A stretch of DNA of 64,000 nucleotides. Origin: Ascidia mentula. Taxonomy: Eukaryota > Chordata > Ascidiacea > Phlebobranchia > Ascidiidae. The DNA lies in contig OX387201.1 in assembly GCA_947561715.1 (NCBI GenBank), positions 15,576,001-15,640,000 of the forward strand. Direction: 5' to 3'. The position numbers were made by a program, and so were the translations under genes. Shown here piece after piece: positions 44,163-54,239 of the stretch. Numbering within the stretch: the stretch's first letter is position 1; every line of letters begins with the position of its first letter. The notes beneath the pieces are model-generated. The model was given only the letters and a program-made list of their open reading frames with translations. It was not told where the DNA came from and did not search any database.

Positions 44163-46522
44163 AAAAACTGGATCCATGAAACCAAAGAACCCTGGCAGGC
44201 TGTCGATCGCACACCGTATAAATATTATTATGTATTAAATGTTGCAACGCGATCTGTAGACAGCTCAGATTGATTTTTTTAGAAAAATGTATTTCGCCTC
44301 ACAAGGCCTCTGCAGGGATAGAAATGTTTATTATTTGGCATGACATACGCAAATAAGAGATGGCCAGATTTCTGAATGCAATTGGCTGAATTGTGACCGC
44401 TACCTCGTGAAATGGTCGAGAGATGGCGTCCAAATTTTTTTTAACTGTCGTGTTTTTGTCAACTAAGACCCGCTGCTGTTTTATTCCTCCCATAAGTTAG
44501 TACAAGGTAACTTGAAAAAGGTGCCGTCGGCACGCCGCATGAAAAAGTTTAAATAGTCTGATGTAATATATCCGCTGATATATTGATACTTTCCATGCTA
44601 ATTTCTTGTCTGCTAAATGGTGATTTTGTGCAAAAATTGGAGGAATCATCTCGATTTTGTAACCCCTAATTTAGGTATTTGGTGGCTATTAAACCTTTGT
44701 AATTATAGAATACGTTTTAAAAAGTTAACAGGAATTGGAATACAAAGATGTAGTTCGGTTTGTCCCAGGACATAACTCATACAAACGACCAACACAAAGC
44801 ATTGTCCAACCTCCAACTGTACATGAAAACAAAAGTGTCAACGAAATCACAAGAATTCGGAAATTATTGGTAGCAAGGTACCTTATATAATTCGTTGCTG
44901 GTGCTGCCAGCCATATTTATTACCATAAGAGAGCTCTTCTGGCAAAAATAGCTGAAAATTGTCCACCGCTGGGTGTTTTAGCTTATTTCGTTACATTTCA
45001 ATAAAGGCTGCTGCTGCAACTTTGAAACTTATTTCTCGCCTGTATGAATTGTTGCTTTTTTATTTTCTTCGTCGTTTATCGTTTATTTGTCAATAAAAGT
45101 TCAAATAACATTCAAAAAAAGGAAACATCGGCCAAACGCACGACTCATTTACCAAGAAGGAAATCTGATCAGGATTCGTGACCAGGATATCCAGGGTTCA
45201 AATCCCGGTGTGGTAAAAAAAACTGCTTAACTTTAGAAACAAATTTATTAGTTGAATCCTGTGACGAAAACAAGCAAATAAAGTTTACACAGTGTTTGAC
45301 CTCTCAAGGTATTGGCAAGTTGTTACCGCGACTAAATTCACGCTATATGTTTGCATCTAATTGCACAAAAACACAGGTATTTGCGAAGTGGTTCGTAGCA
45401 AAACATTTTTATTGCATTAAACGCTTCGATATCCGGTGCATCATTTTCTGTGGTCATCCTACTACAAACAAATAAGGTTTTGGTCATTCCTGACGTCAGG
45501 CAGGATTACCAACGACATGAAACCGAAAATACGTGGAGCCTAATTTTTTAGATCTCGCTCCAACTTATCGGGAAATATGGCTGATACAGTTTGGCTGCAA
45601 TGTCTTATGTATGTTGGGCAGACAAAAAACAAGTTCTCCACTCGCTGGAATGCTCACAGGTCTACTTGGTACCAGTTCGAGTGCTCGCTAGATAGCGATG
45701 CTACGGCGCTAGGTAACCACTACCTGAAGAAGCATAGCGAAACATTCCAGCAAAGACCCATATTGCCAAGTTGCTATGACGTGACGTTCGTGCAAAAACC
45801 ACCTGCAGGGAGTTTGGATCTATATGAGGACTTATGGTTGCACAGAATACGGGCACAAATCAATGTGCAAACCATGGTAACACCATCATGCAAATAGTTT
45901 GTTTTGCTATTCCCCGCCCGTAGGCCTATGTTTATGTTTGCGCTTGTTTTCGCTGTAACGGGTTGATGACTTTACCTGTGTTGTTAACCTGTTTTTATCG
46001 TCTTATCAGTCACCGAGTCTTATCGGTCACACCTGTTCGCCCACAGGCCTACCTGTCTGCAGCTCGTGACGTCCATTCCCCTCCCACTTTTGTTCTGTTT
46101 TTACATTCAGTTGCTTCTGTTTGTTTGTGTGCTCACTCGGTGTCAGCGCCAGTGGTTTTTTGAAAGTAAAGCAGTACAGACAGGTCTAACCACATGCAGT
46201 TAATTCATACTTTTATTATTTCTTAGTTAGTGCTTGAAACCCGAATATTTTTATAGTTTTTATTAGTTTTTATTTATTTTTAGCTTGCGTAACCTTTTTG
46301 CGTTAGATTCTTGACTTTTTCCTTTCTGTTTTTCCTTTTTGGCAGTTTTGGTAAATGGAGAAACTGATGATGCCGTTTTAGGCGAAATATATTTTTCTCT
46401 CAATAAATCGATCTGAGCTGTCTAAAGATCGCTGTGTTGGGATTTTAATACATTATTATTGATACGGTGTGCGATCGACAGCCTGCCAGGGGCCTTTGGT
46501 TTTTTGATCCAGTTTTGATTTA
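44163..46522 (+). mobile_element. GIY-YIG element with 55-60 bp terminal inverted repeats
   Basis: The left end (44,168-44,225: AAAACTGGATCC, GCAGGCTGTCGATCGCACAC) is inverted at the right end (46,462-46,517: GTGTGCGATCGACAGCCTGC, GATCCAGTTTT). Inside are a SINE tail/tRNA-related block (45,150-45,600), a GIY-YIG ORF and, near 46,364, CTGATGATGCC...GGCGAAAT, a hammerhead-like tail hairpin. No clear target duplication. It is probably a 5'-truncated Penelope-like element carrying nested SINE sequence. Confidence 0.6.
45604..45897 (+). pseudogene. GIY-YIG endonuclease domain fragment
   Basis: The open frame begins inside SINE tail codons and becomes nuclease at MYVGQTKNKFSTRWNAHR, then HYLKKH and LDLYEDLWLHRIRAQINVQ. 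It is related to the domain at 1,873-2,487 (same GQTKNKFS-RWN-HR signature), not to the GETGR type at 11.4 and 29.4 kb. The cysteine cluster and RT are missing. Confidence 0.65.
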
Positions 46523-46549
46523 CTAATCACTTTGTTTATAATAATTTTT

Positions 46550-47685
46550 TTCAAGGTTCTGATTTCAAGTCCCATAAGCGAAATAAATTATCCTACTTAC
46601 TTCGGCATGCTGCAGTACCAAAATAACATGGAATCATTTAATACTCATTTAATACTTGGGTCAAAAGTTATCACTGAAATTATAGGTCTGTTAGTATCAA
46701 CACTTATTGATTAGAGTGCAGCCCCAGTGCTATGTCGGTGTTGGCCCCTTTTGTCCTAATACGCCTTGTTGGTGAATTCCGAACAGAAATTAGTATCCAT
46801 AAAACTGCCGAATTTCTTAACCGTTTAAACTCGCGTATGGCAGAATCAGACAGAGGCAAAATTTGCACTCAAACACGCCCCGACCAACGATGTGATGCTT
46901 TAAACTATTGACTTCTTTAAACTATTTTAGCTCTTGTAAAACTCCCGCCCCGAGCGACATGGCGATGGTTGTAAAACTGTACACATTCCTGCGTGACCTG
47001 CAAATATATAGCTTCGAGCATTAGTTCGACCACAGCAGCAAGAGCTATGTCACGTTTAAGGTGAGCAGGAAAACGCCGGAATAACCCGTATAAACAAATA
47101 TACGACAACACACACATATAGAAACAAAACATAGAGATAAACGCAAAAAAAGATGAAAGAGAGCTAGGTTGAAGAATAAGTAAAGTAAACTAAACTATGA
47201 TGAAATTAAGTCCAAATAAACCAACACGTTAAGATTATTAGCATAATTTCAATATGCATCGATAAGGCATATAAAAGAGCATCATTTTAGTTTAAGATAC
47301 TTAGGTTTATTATCTCACGATAAACCGTCCACCGACGTGAACAAAAATGGCAGTCGTTTGTTCTATAGTGTATGTATTGATATATATACGTCAAACTGGT
47401 TTCAAAGATAGCTTAATATGTAGTTGTTGTTCAGTGTTTGACAGCACTATGAACTCGGACACAAACTGTTATCGCCACGGGCAAAATATTACCGACTCCA
47501 AACGAATGTTTTTGGAAAACACATATTTTCGTGCTGTCATCTAATATACATGGTCAAGCCACAAGTCTCTTAAACGCGAAACTTTTTCTGAAGGTAAAAG
47601 CACTCTTCGCCTTAGGCGTTGCGAACATCTCTATATAATATGCGACGAATTTACCAGATTTGCATAAATTTGACTAACATTTGAT
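46550..47685. repeat. Lone right-type half-arm upstream of the two-domain gene
   Basis: Matches 18,560-19,808 and 57,910-59,148 (ACTTCGGCATGC, GCCCCGAGCGACATGG, ATAAAAGAGCATCATTTTAG, ATGAACTCGGACACAAACTG). It has deletions and lacks an opposing left arm, so the palindrome has been lost here. Confidence 0.75.
47632..47640 (+). promoter_or_regulatory. TATA box, two-domain WxxW gene 1
   Basis: TATATAATA 46 bp before the ATG at 47,686, the same position as in the other WxxW genes. Confidence 0.55.
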
Positions 47686-49127
47686 ATGTTCAGTCTTATC
47701 AGAAACGACAATATGTTGAAATCTCTCATCGTAGTGTCGACGATTGTGATTGCAGCAAATGCGCGTAAGTACATAAATAGTTGCACTGAAATCCTAAAAA
47801 TTGAACTTCCGGCAATACAGTAGTGTATATTTTGTTTTATGGCAAATACTAAGTGCAATCACTCTCAACGACTAAATTTGAAAAATAAATACAACTCAAA
47901 ACAAAATTGTTAGTTTGCAAATGTGATTCTGCTGTGCGCTACAAAACTTTCTGAAGGTGGATGCATGGGTTACTCAATGGTGTCCTGATAAAAACTGTGC
48001 ACCAAGGTAAAAATTGTATCCTTGGGCATGATATGTTTATTCAAGACGTTTCATAACAATTCACGCATCATCAGTTTACTAAATTGACATGGCTGTCCTA
48101 CTTCCACGGTTATTTAAAGGTGATCTAGATGACGTCACAAATCACCTATACGTAGTTCTCATATTTTTATAACATTCTTTGTTCAGAGTGCTTGTATGGT
48201 CGCGTAAAACCAGCACCAAAACCGGAAGTTAAATGTGAAGAAGGTGGTTGGACCGATTGGTTTGATCTCGACGATCCATCGGATGACAATTGTGACATTG
48301 AAACACTCGGCGCCATTCATGAGGCTTTCCCGGGAAAAGTTTGCGAGAATCCGACCGCCGTCGATGTGGCTTTGGTCGGTACGCAGATGCATTCGTACGT
48401 TTGGAACATCTACATCTCCATTTCACTTGTGCAATGCTGCTCTTCAAATCAGGTCTTTAATGGTCGGTGTTTGCGGTGCCACGATTACAAAGTTCGCTAC
48501 TGTTGTCCAGCAGGTATGCAAGTCAACTAAATATTTAATAGTTAATGAATCGTTCCAATTACTTTCTTACTGCTTTTTGCTTTGTACTGTGAGTAACTAC
48601 AACTTTGTCTGGTTATACACCTACGCACAGTATATTGTGCTCGTCATAGGGTAAACGAAGTATTGAATTAAACCATATTAACCTATTTTGAAAATCTTGT
48701 GTTGCGCTTGTTGTTCTATGACTCAATCCACTTTTCTGTATTTACTTTCAAAAAAGTGATCGGCGAGTGCAAGAACAGAACCAAATTTGTCCACGCCTAC
48801 TGGACACCGTGGTACGATGTAGACGACCCGTCGACCCATCCACCGATATACGACGACGACGAAACCGTGAACAACATCCAGAAAAGGATGCAATTCAAAA
48901 TGTGCAAGCCGAGATCAGCCATCGAGGCTCGCCTTACCAACGGCTTGCCTTACATTAACGGGGGAAACACCTTCGTCGTGTTGAACCCCACGGATGGGTT
49001 GTTGTGTAAATCTATTGGGCAGGAATGCCAAGATTACCAAGTGCGGTTTTGCTGTAGGAAGTGGGTTCTTCCATCGCTTGAAGTATTGAATCACGAAAAT
49101 CTCGGTCCGAACCCAGGCGGGAAGTAA
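47686..49127 (+). CDS. Secreted two-domain WxxW protein, copy 1
   Basis: Exons 47686-47764, 48187-48513 and 48757-49127, all phase 1, give 258 aa. Exon 1 is the family signal peptide (MFSLIRNDN, MLKSLIVVSTIVIAANA). Exon 2 is WxxW domain 1 (GGWTDWFDLDDPS at about residue 47; end CHDYKVRYCCPAG). The donor CAG|GTATGC is used here, whereas single-domain paralogues read through it. Exon 3 starts after TTTCAAAAAAG and gives domain 2 (AYWTPWYDVDDPS at about 150; RSAIEARLTNGLPYINGG; CQDYQVRFCC), then the tail LGPNPGGK. The acceptor is purine-rich, but codon phase and the conserved paralogue support it. Intron 1 holds a PLE-like tail hairpin at 48,030-48,080. Function unknown; secreted. Confidence 0.82.
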
Positions 49128-49138
49128 CCCAAAGTCTC

Positions 49139-49144
49139 CATAAA
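49139..49144 (+). terminator. Variant polyadenylation signal
   Basis: CATAAA 12 bases past the stop; the paralogue at 60,482 has AATAAA in the same place. Confidence 0.4.
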
Positions 49145-49439
49145 GCACCGTTCTCCCTGTCGGAATAACCTGGCAAATTTCCTAAATTTATAAACAGGAG
49201 TCCAGATTTTATCGCTGTTAATGTTTCTATATGGGCCTTGATTCTACAATGTATTTGTTGAAATCGAGAAAATATAATCGAATTATTGGTTGTAAACTCT
49301 TCATTCATTTGTGACAAACATTTCTTACACATTTTTCTGCGGCGTTGAAAGGTGCTTTCATTGTTTACACGGAACGACCACATATCCTGTTTTCTAATTG
49401 CTTTTGCATCTGATTCGAAATAAACTCAAACGTTGCTTG

Positions 49440-49960
49440 CTAAGACAGTTGTTTGCCTCTGAACTCGATAACCTGATACAAAACATATACGCCATAGGCT
49501 GGACAAGTTTGCATTTGTAACATTGATGTTGGATTACGTGTGATTACCACACGATGCAACACATTTTTACTGAACGAAAGGGGACAATGTAGGCACCAAA
49601 CCGCAAACAAAATTATTAATAAAGTGTAGGTTAAAATTATTTTTACCAAAGGGATAAAAACGCATAATTGCATTATGTACAAATCTTTACATAGTGTAAC
49701 CAATTCTAATCAAAACAAGCAGCAAAAACGCCTGGGGTGTTTTTTTTTCACGCAGCATCAGAATCGGTAATCTTTTCGGAAAAATGGCCAAATTTAGTTG
49801 CAAACAATGCAAACATTACCAGTCGGAATGCATCAAAGCTTGGCCAAAGTGTCTGGCAAAATCGACGTCACGCTTAACTGGTCGCCCCCAGGTCGCTACC
49901 AGATTTGCATTTTTTGCCAATTCTGAAAAAAATTACATCGACGGGAGCATTCACGTAAAG
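49440..49960 (-). pseudogene. Possible TNF-domain relic, copy 1
   Basis: On the minus strand, about 49,955-49,835 reads ELAKNANLVATWGRPVKRDV...ALMHSDW-stop after a TTTTTTTCAG acceptor, and 49,703-49,440 reads a hydrophobic segment (VFIPLVKIILTYTLLIILFAVW), then NVLHRVV...YGVYVLYQVIEFRGKQLS. The GVYVLYQVIEFRG run fits the G-x-Y-x-V/I-Y-x-Q-V-x-F strand of TNF-superfamily domains, and the upstream NLVATW piece could be the first strand. Stops separate the pieces and no full domain is seen. The paralogous stretch is 60,809-61,300. The opposite strand has its own open frame (49,784-49,975), so the assignment is weak. Confidence 0.25.
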
Positions 49961-49964
49961 GCCA

Positions 49965-50366
49965 GTAAGAAGTAGCATTCAATGGCGTATTAAAGTAAAA
50001 TAGAATGTGTTGGAGAAAGAGATACAGTTGCTCTTGGGAGAGGCCTAAGAACGTGATTAGTTGAAACTGGTCACGCATGATCGACATAAGGAAGTGTTTG
50101 ACTTAAATGACTTAAATAGCGTTTCAGCAGCGATATACACAACGAAATGATACGAGAAAAACATGGAATATAGAATGGTAGTCAACGGTTGCTCAATGCA
50201 ATCAAAGCTAGGCCACAACTTAGCCAAGCAGTAAGCATGGTGTTATACTACTGACTTTACTTTTCTGCCAATTATTGGTAATATTACCAAAAAATAGTTT
50301 CGCAAACGGAGACAAACAGATAAAGTGAATACATGTGTTTCGTAGATTGATGTGGAAATAATGTCG
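49965..50366. repeat. Copy of the 6.7-7.4 kb flank
   Basis: AGTAAGAAGTAGCATTCAATGGCG onward matches 6,718-7,420, with an internal deletion of about 230 bases. No gene. Confidence 0.6.
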
Positions 50367-50426
50367 AGATGCAGACAGGGTGTGTACACGCACTGTTTCG
50401 ACCTGTGAGGTCTCATCAGTGCAGCT
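50367..50426 (-). ncRNA. Type I hammerhead ribozyme, near complete
   Basis: Minus strand: AGCTGCA, CTGATGA, GACC-TCACA-GGTC, GAAA, ACAG with CTGT closing stem III, cleavage C, then TGCATCT. The core is perfect; stem I has 6 of 7 pairs. The stem II loop differs from the 3,229 copy (TCACA for TTACA) while the stems are kept. On its 5' side it continues into the same GGTACC/TGTTTGGTAC-type repeat body as at 51.2 kb. Confidence 0.8.
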
Positions 50427-50822
50427 GTTGCAGTGCTGGCACTGTGCTAGCTTTTACACTAGCAGGCACACTAGATTCCACTTTGTGGTACCGTCCCGGT
50501 CAACGTCGATCTGTTGGGTACTGTAACATACGTCACAGAAATCAGTGTTTATATTTCGTAATGTTTCGTGTGCAGCAATGCACAAGTTTTGCAAAATCCC
50601 ATACTGCGACCCATATGATAAACTCATCGAATGTTCTCGAGTAAAGTGATTCATTCAACATCCTGTTTACCACATAAAATGTTCTCCTATGCTTATGTCA
50701 CATCACACCTATGTTCTTGTATTATATTACTTCAAGCGCCTCATGGTATCACGTGACATTATTGACCAATCAGCTCTCATAATGGAGAGCGTTAAAGAGC
50801 CCAGTTTTTACCCGTAAGTTCA

Positions 50823-50846
50823 GTCTAGTCTAGTCTAGTCTAGTCT
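50823..50846. repeat. Pentanucleotide microsatellite (TCTAG)n
   Basis: About 4.5 tandem copies of TCTAG in the leader of the ORF that follows. Confidence 0.8.
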
Positions 50847-50896
50847 TCGCCATTCAAAGCGCTGACATTCTATCAACGTTGTATTGAAAAGTTGTA

Positions 50897-51088
50897 ATGT
50901 ACCGTCGTAATGAAGCAGATAACAGAAATGAATACAATTATTCGGGAAGAGATCTTGGTTCTGGGTGCTTTATAGAACGGGGCAGAAGCAGGTTTAACAA
51001 TCGAAGAGACTCAATTCGCGCTCAGGCCATCGAGACACTGTTAAATATCTCTGAGACCCTTAGAGTTTTTTACAGTACCCTACACTGA
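50897..51088 (+). CDS. Unknown short ORF, possible retroelement 5' fragment
   Basis: A 63-codon frame, arginine- and asparagine-rich (MYRRNEADNRNEYN, RGRSRFNNRRDSIRAQ), following a promoter-like region with the TCTAG repeat and cut off by the hammerhead repeat at about 51,088. That context, and the basic start, would fit the first residues of a retroelement polyprotein; no domain is recognised. Confidence 0.25.
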   Translation: MYRRNEADNRNEYNYSGRDLGSGCFIERGRSRFNNRRDSIRAQAIETLLNISETLRVFYSTLH

Positions 51089-51411
51089 GCATGTGTGTGT
51101 ACACACCCTGTCTGCAGCTCGTCAATATTATTATGGCTTTTTTTTTGCACATATATTGCATTTGTGTTTTTGCCTTTAGCGCTATCGGTTACCAAGCAGA
51201 TCCGTTTGGCCATAGTGCGCTCCACAGTGGTTCGTCTCTGTTGTTTGGTACTCAGTATAGGGTACCAAACAGATCGACGTTGACCGGAACGGTACCACAA
51301 AGTGGAATCTAGTGTGCCACTTCAACAGCTGCACGATGAGACCGCAGCTCGCCAATATTATTAAGGCTTTTTTTGCTGATGTGATGTGGAAATATATGTG
51401 TATTTTGCAAT
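51089..51411 (+). repeat. Hammerhead-bounded short repeat unit
   Basis: Begins inside stem III of a hammerhead (CACACCCTGTC, cleavage C at 51,112), then TGCAGCT (51,113-51,119), a body of about 200 bp with the GGTACC inverted region, and ends in the collapsed hammerhead AGCTGCA-CGATGA-GACC-GCAGCTC (51,327-51,350). From cleavage site to cleavage site the unit is about 230 bp. It is nearly identical to 10,357-10,600. Confidence 0.65.
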
Positions 51412-51945
51412 ATGTCCTACAACATTCCTGTCTTGGCAAAATCAGGCAATGAAATTTGTTGGAGGTTTGCTACAATGGAAGACCATCTAGAGATATGCAG
51501 AATACTTGCGAATGTTTTTTTCCCAAATAAACCAATCTGTGAGGCAATGGAATATGCTGAAAACGACACTTCTATGGAAGTTAGTTTAACAAATATTTGT
51601 ATTAATGAGTCAAAGTGGATTTAAATATTTTTTATGTAATACCCAGTTGCACAATAAAGGGCCTGTTGCAATTATTTACCAATTTCAATGGATTTTAACG
51701 TAAGTGAAATGCAATAACTAGATTTGTGTTGACATTGGTTAATTAGTGATAATGATCCTAGTCCGCTTGGAGCTGAGGGCAATGTAATTCGTCATACAAT
51801 TTCATACAATTTCAACACATTTGTAATACTCCTGTCTACCATTTCTTAAAGATATTACCTCATGTTTTTGTATTGCAATCTTCAAGACGCCCGTTTCGCA
51901 CCTAAATATTGCAATAAATTGTTACTGATGCTGCCAGGCATATTT

Positions 51946-52914
51946 TATTGCTTAATACTGCTCTTCTGGCAAACTTTATTGTATTTACGTTTCTCGACGT
52001 TTCGGCTGTTATGCAGCAGCCTTCATCAGGAGGAAGTATCTAAGTTTAGCACAGCGGACACATTTGAGGCACATAAACAAAAACGCTACAAAAGAAAGAA
52101 GAAGTGAAACAACGAAAAAGCGATAAGGGCGAACACACCTGCACAGTATACTTATCACTAACCGCACGTTTTTGTCACGGTTTTTGGAGTGCGTAATGTC
52201 TATCGGCATTATTTTTCTCTAGCAAACGCCTGCTTGGCGACTTCAATATTCAGGTTTTTGAACGTCCGGTCGTCACCCTGCGTTCCTTAATATCGCACCC
52301 AAAAGACCGCATGCACGACAAGCTCGACACGAGGGGTGTGGTCTACAGTATTCCCTGCGGTGGTTGCAGCGGCGTATACATTGGTGAAACTGGCCGTGCG
52401 CCAAGAACAAGGTTAAAAGAGCACCAAAGGGACGTGAGAAACCATGAGGATAAAACGGCTCTTTCTTAACATGCGGCCGAATCAGGACATGCGGTGGACT
52501 TTACGAGAACGATCATTTTGGAACGCGATTCCGACAGGTACAAGAGGATGTTTTTAGAGTCGTTAAACATCAATACGCATGCGTTATCACTCAATGACAA
52601 GAAACAAACTCTGTTTCCACCGGTGTACCGACACTTGCTAGAGAAAAATTATGCCGATACACATTACGCACTCCAAAAACCGTGACAAAAACGTGCGGTT
52701 AGTGATAAGTATACTGTGCAGGTGTGTTCGCCCTTATCGCTTTTTCGTTGTTTCACTTCTTCTTTCTTTTGTAGCGTTTTTGTTTATGTGCCTCAAATGT
52801 GTCCGCTGTGCTAAACTTAGATACTTCCTCCTGATGAAGGCTGTTGCATAATAGCCTAAACGTCGAGAAACGTAAATACAATAAAGTTTGCCAGAAGAGC
52901 AGTATTAAGCAATA
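51946..52914 (+). mobile_element. PLE with inverted ends, duplicate copy
   Basis: Base-for-base counterpart of 11,084-12,052, with the same inverted arms and TAAATATTGCAATA target duplication (51,903 and 52,913). Its GIY-YIG frame (52,311-52,685) is interrupted by TAA where the other copy has CAA. Confidence 0.75.
52311..52685 (+). pseudogene. GIY-YIG domain with nonsense mutation
   Basis: Same frame as 11,449-11,823, with a stop in the SQHA motif (CTTTCTTAACAT). The GVYIGETGR core is kept. Confidence 0.7.
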
Positions 52915-53496
52915 AATATTGCAATACAGAAATACTTTCTAAAAATTCCGGTACTTTGTGCAAACGATGAATCCACCAAGGAAATTTGCGGTGTGTGGAT
53001 CGTTCGGGGTCAAGACGGTGATAAACCGAAGAAGGATCTACCTGTAAAAGTGATGCAGTCTTTGGCGGTGAGGTTTTATTTTTGTCATTGTTTAATGTGG
53101 AACGATCTACTCAGCATAAAATGATCCAGAATTGCACGGTTTATGTTTTAGTTTGTACGTTCGTTTGAAGTTGGTGTCCAAACACACGCCGGACAGTTTC
53201 CGTACCTCATGGGAGCTGGGATGTGTGTGAAAAAAGAGTTTTAGAAACGTGGAATTGCCAGAGCGTTGTTCAGGAAGTAAGTTTAAAGATTTAAACATGT
53301 CATTAAAACTTTCCAAATTTCTGCGTGCTGTTTCGTGTCGTTGTAACAATGCTTGGTTCTCAAAATTAATGCATTTATGTAGGCAAAAATTCGTTGTTTC
53401 CTATATTGCGTCCTTGCAGACGAATGGAAATTGCCAGGAAGGATGGATTCAAGTATTACTTTCTCCTAGTTCAGCAAAATTAATATGTCTCGAATA

Positions 53497-54160
53497 ATTG
53501 TGATTAATTTCTTTAAATTGATTTACAAATCTTTTGTTTTGATCGATAGAATGGTTTAAGACATATTACAAATTTATCAATATAAAACGTGTTGCTTTGC
53601 TTTCTATGGTGCGTTATTTCGCAGGAAAACAGTCGGCTTTGCATATTAGAGCCGAGGGTTAATTTCAAATCCAAACCAACAGCGATTGTAAAGAATTATA
53701 GGCGCATTTTTGTTTCGCAATAAATCGGATAATATAGTTTCACAACATATATTTACATGAATAACCATGGATCCTCCCATCAACCTCAAGGTCATATTAT
53801 GTAGCTGTTTTCTTTTCACTGCCAACTATGTTATTCTATTGGCACAAATATAGTAATTGTTAAATTGGTATGTACAGTTTTTGTCATTGACTTCTTTGAA
53901 CTACCTTTAGTGAGGTCAAAACCCGAACAAATAATAAAAAAGATTTAAAAATTGCACCCTATTTCGTGTTTGCCAGCGCACAGATTTATTTCGCTTTGTT
54001 GTCAAGAAACTTTAATACGGATACGGAAAAAACACACTTCTTTCTTGAAATTTTAATGACGTGATTGCTATTATACGAAAGCAATGAAGTATGCAGTAAA
54101 ACAATTATTATTTTTTGATTCCAGAGGTAAACATATGTGTTTGAAAGCAATGGTTTGGCA
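53497..54160. other. Spacer between GNAT and WxxW copies
   Basis: Duplicate of 12,630-13,313, with a 25-base deletion near 54,035. No exon. Confidence 0.5.
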
Positions 54161-54166
54161 TTTATT
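54161..54166 (-). terminator. Polyadenylation signal of WxxW gene C
   Basis: AATAAA on the minus strand, the counterpart of 13,314. Confidence 0.55.
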
Positions 54167-54239
54167 TTAAATGTCAAAGGTCAGTTCCATTATAACGACA
54201 AAATAATTCAGTCATATTTGCTTGTAGTTACAGCAAAGC

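Larger units (their letters stand above)
51412..53496 (+). pseudogene. GNAT pseudogene with PLE in intron 1, duplicate copy
   Basis: Exon 1 from 51412 (MSYNIPVLAKSGN) has altered EDHLEI and a lost donor, but stays open. Exon 2 from 52,930 is complete with GCG|GTGAGG. Exon 3 from about 53,142 has the same TAG before the acetyl-CoA loop as the 10.6 kb copy but a normal AGGAA|GTAAGT donor. Exon 4 carries the same internal deletion. It is the less decayed of the pair. Confidence 0.8.

Noticed and set aside
46364-46400. Hammerhead candidate CTGATGATGCC...GGCGAAAT
   Set aside because: The core-like bases are present but an extra base sits before stem II, and no stem III or stem I partners are found; kept as a tail hairpin only.
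50821-50846. CRISPR or telomere-like repeat
   Set aside because: A simple pentanucleotide microsatellite without spacers or neighbouring genes.
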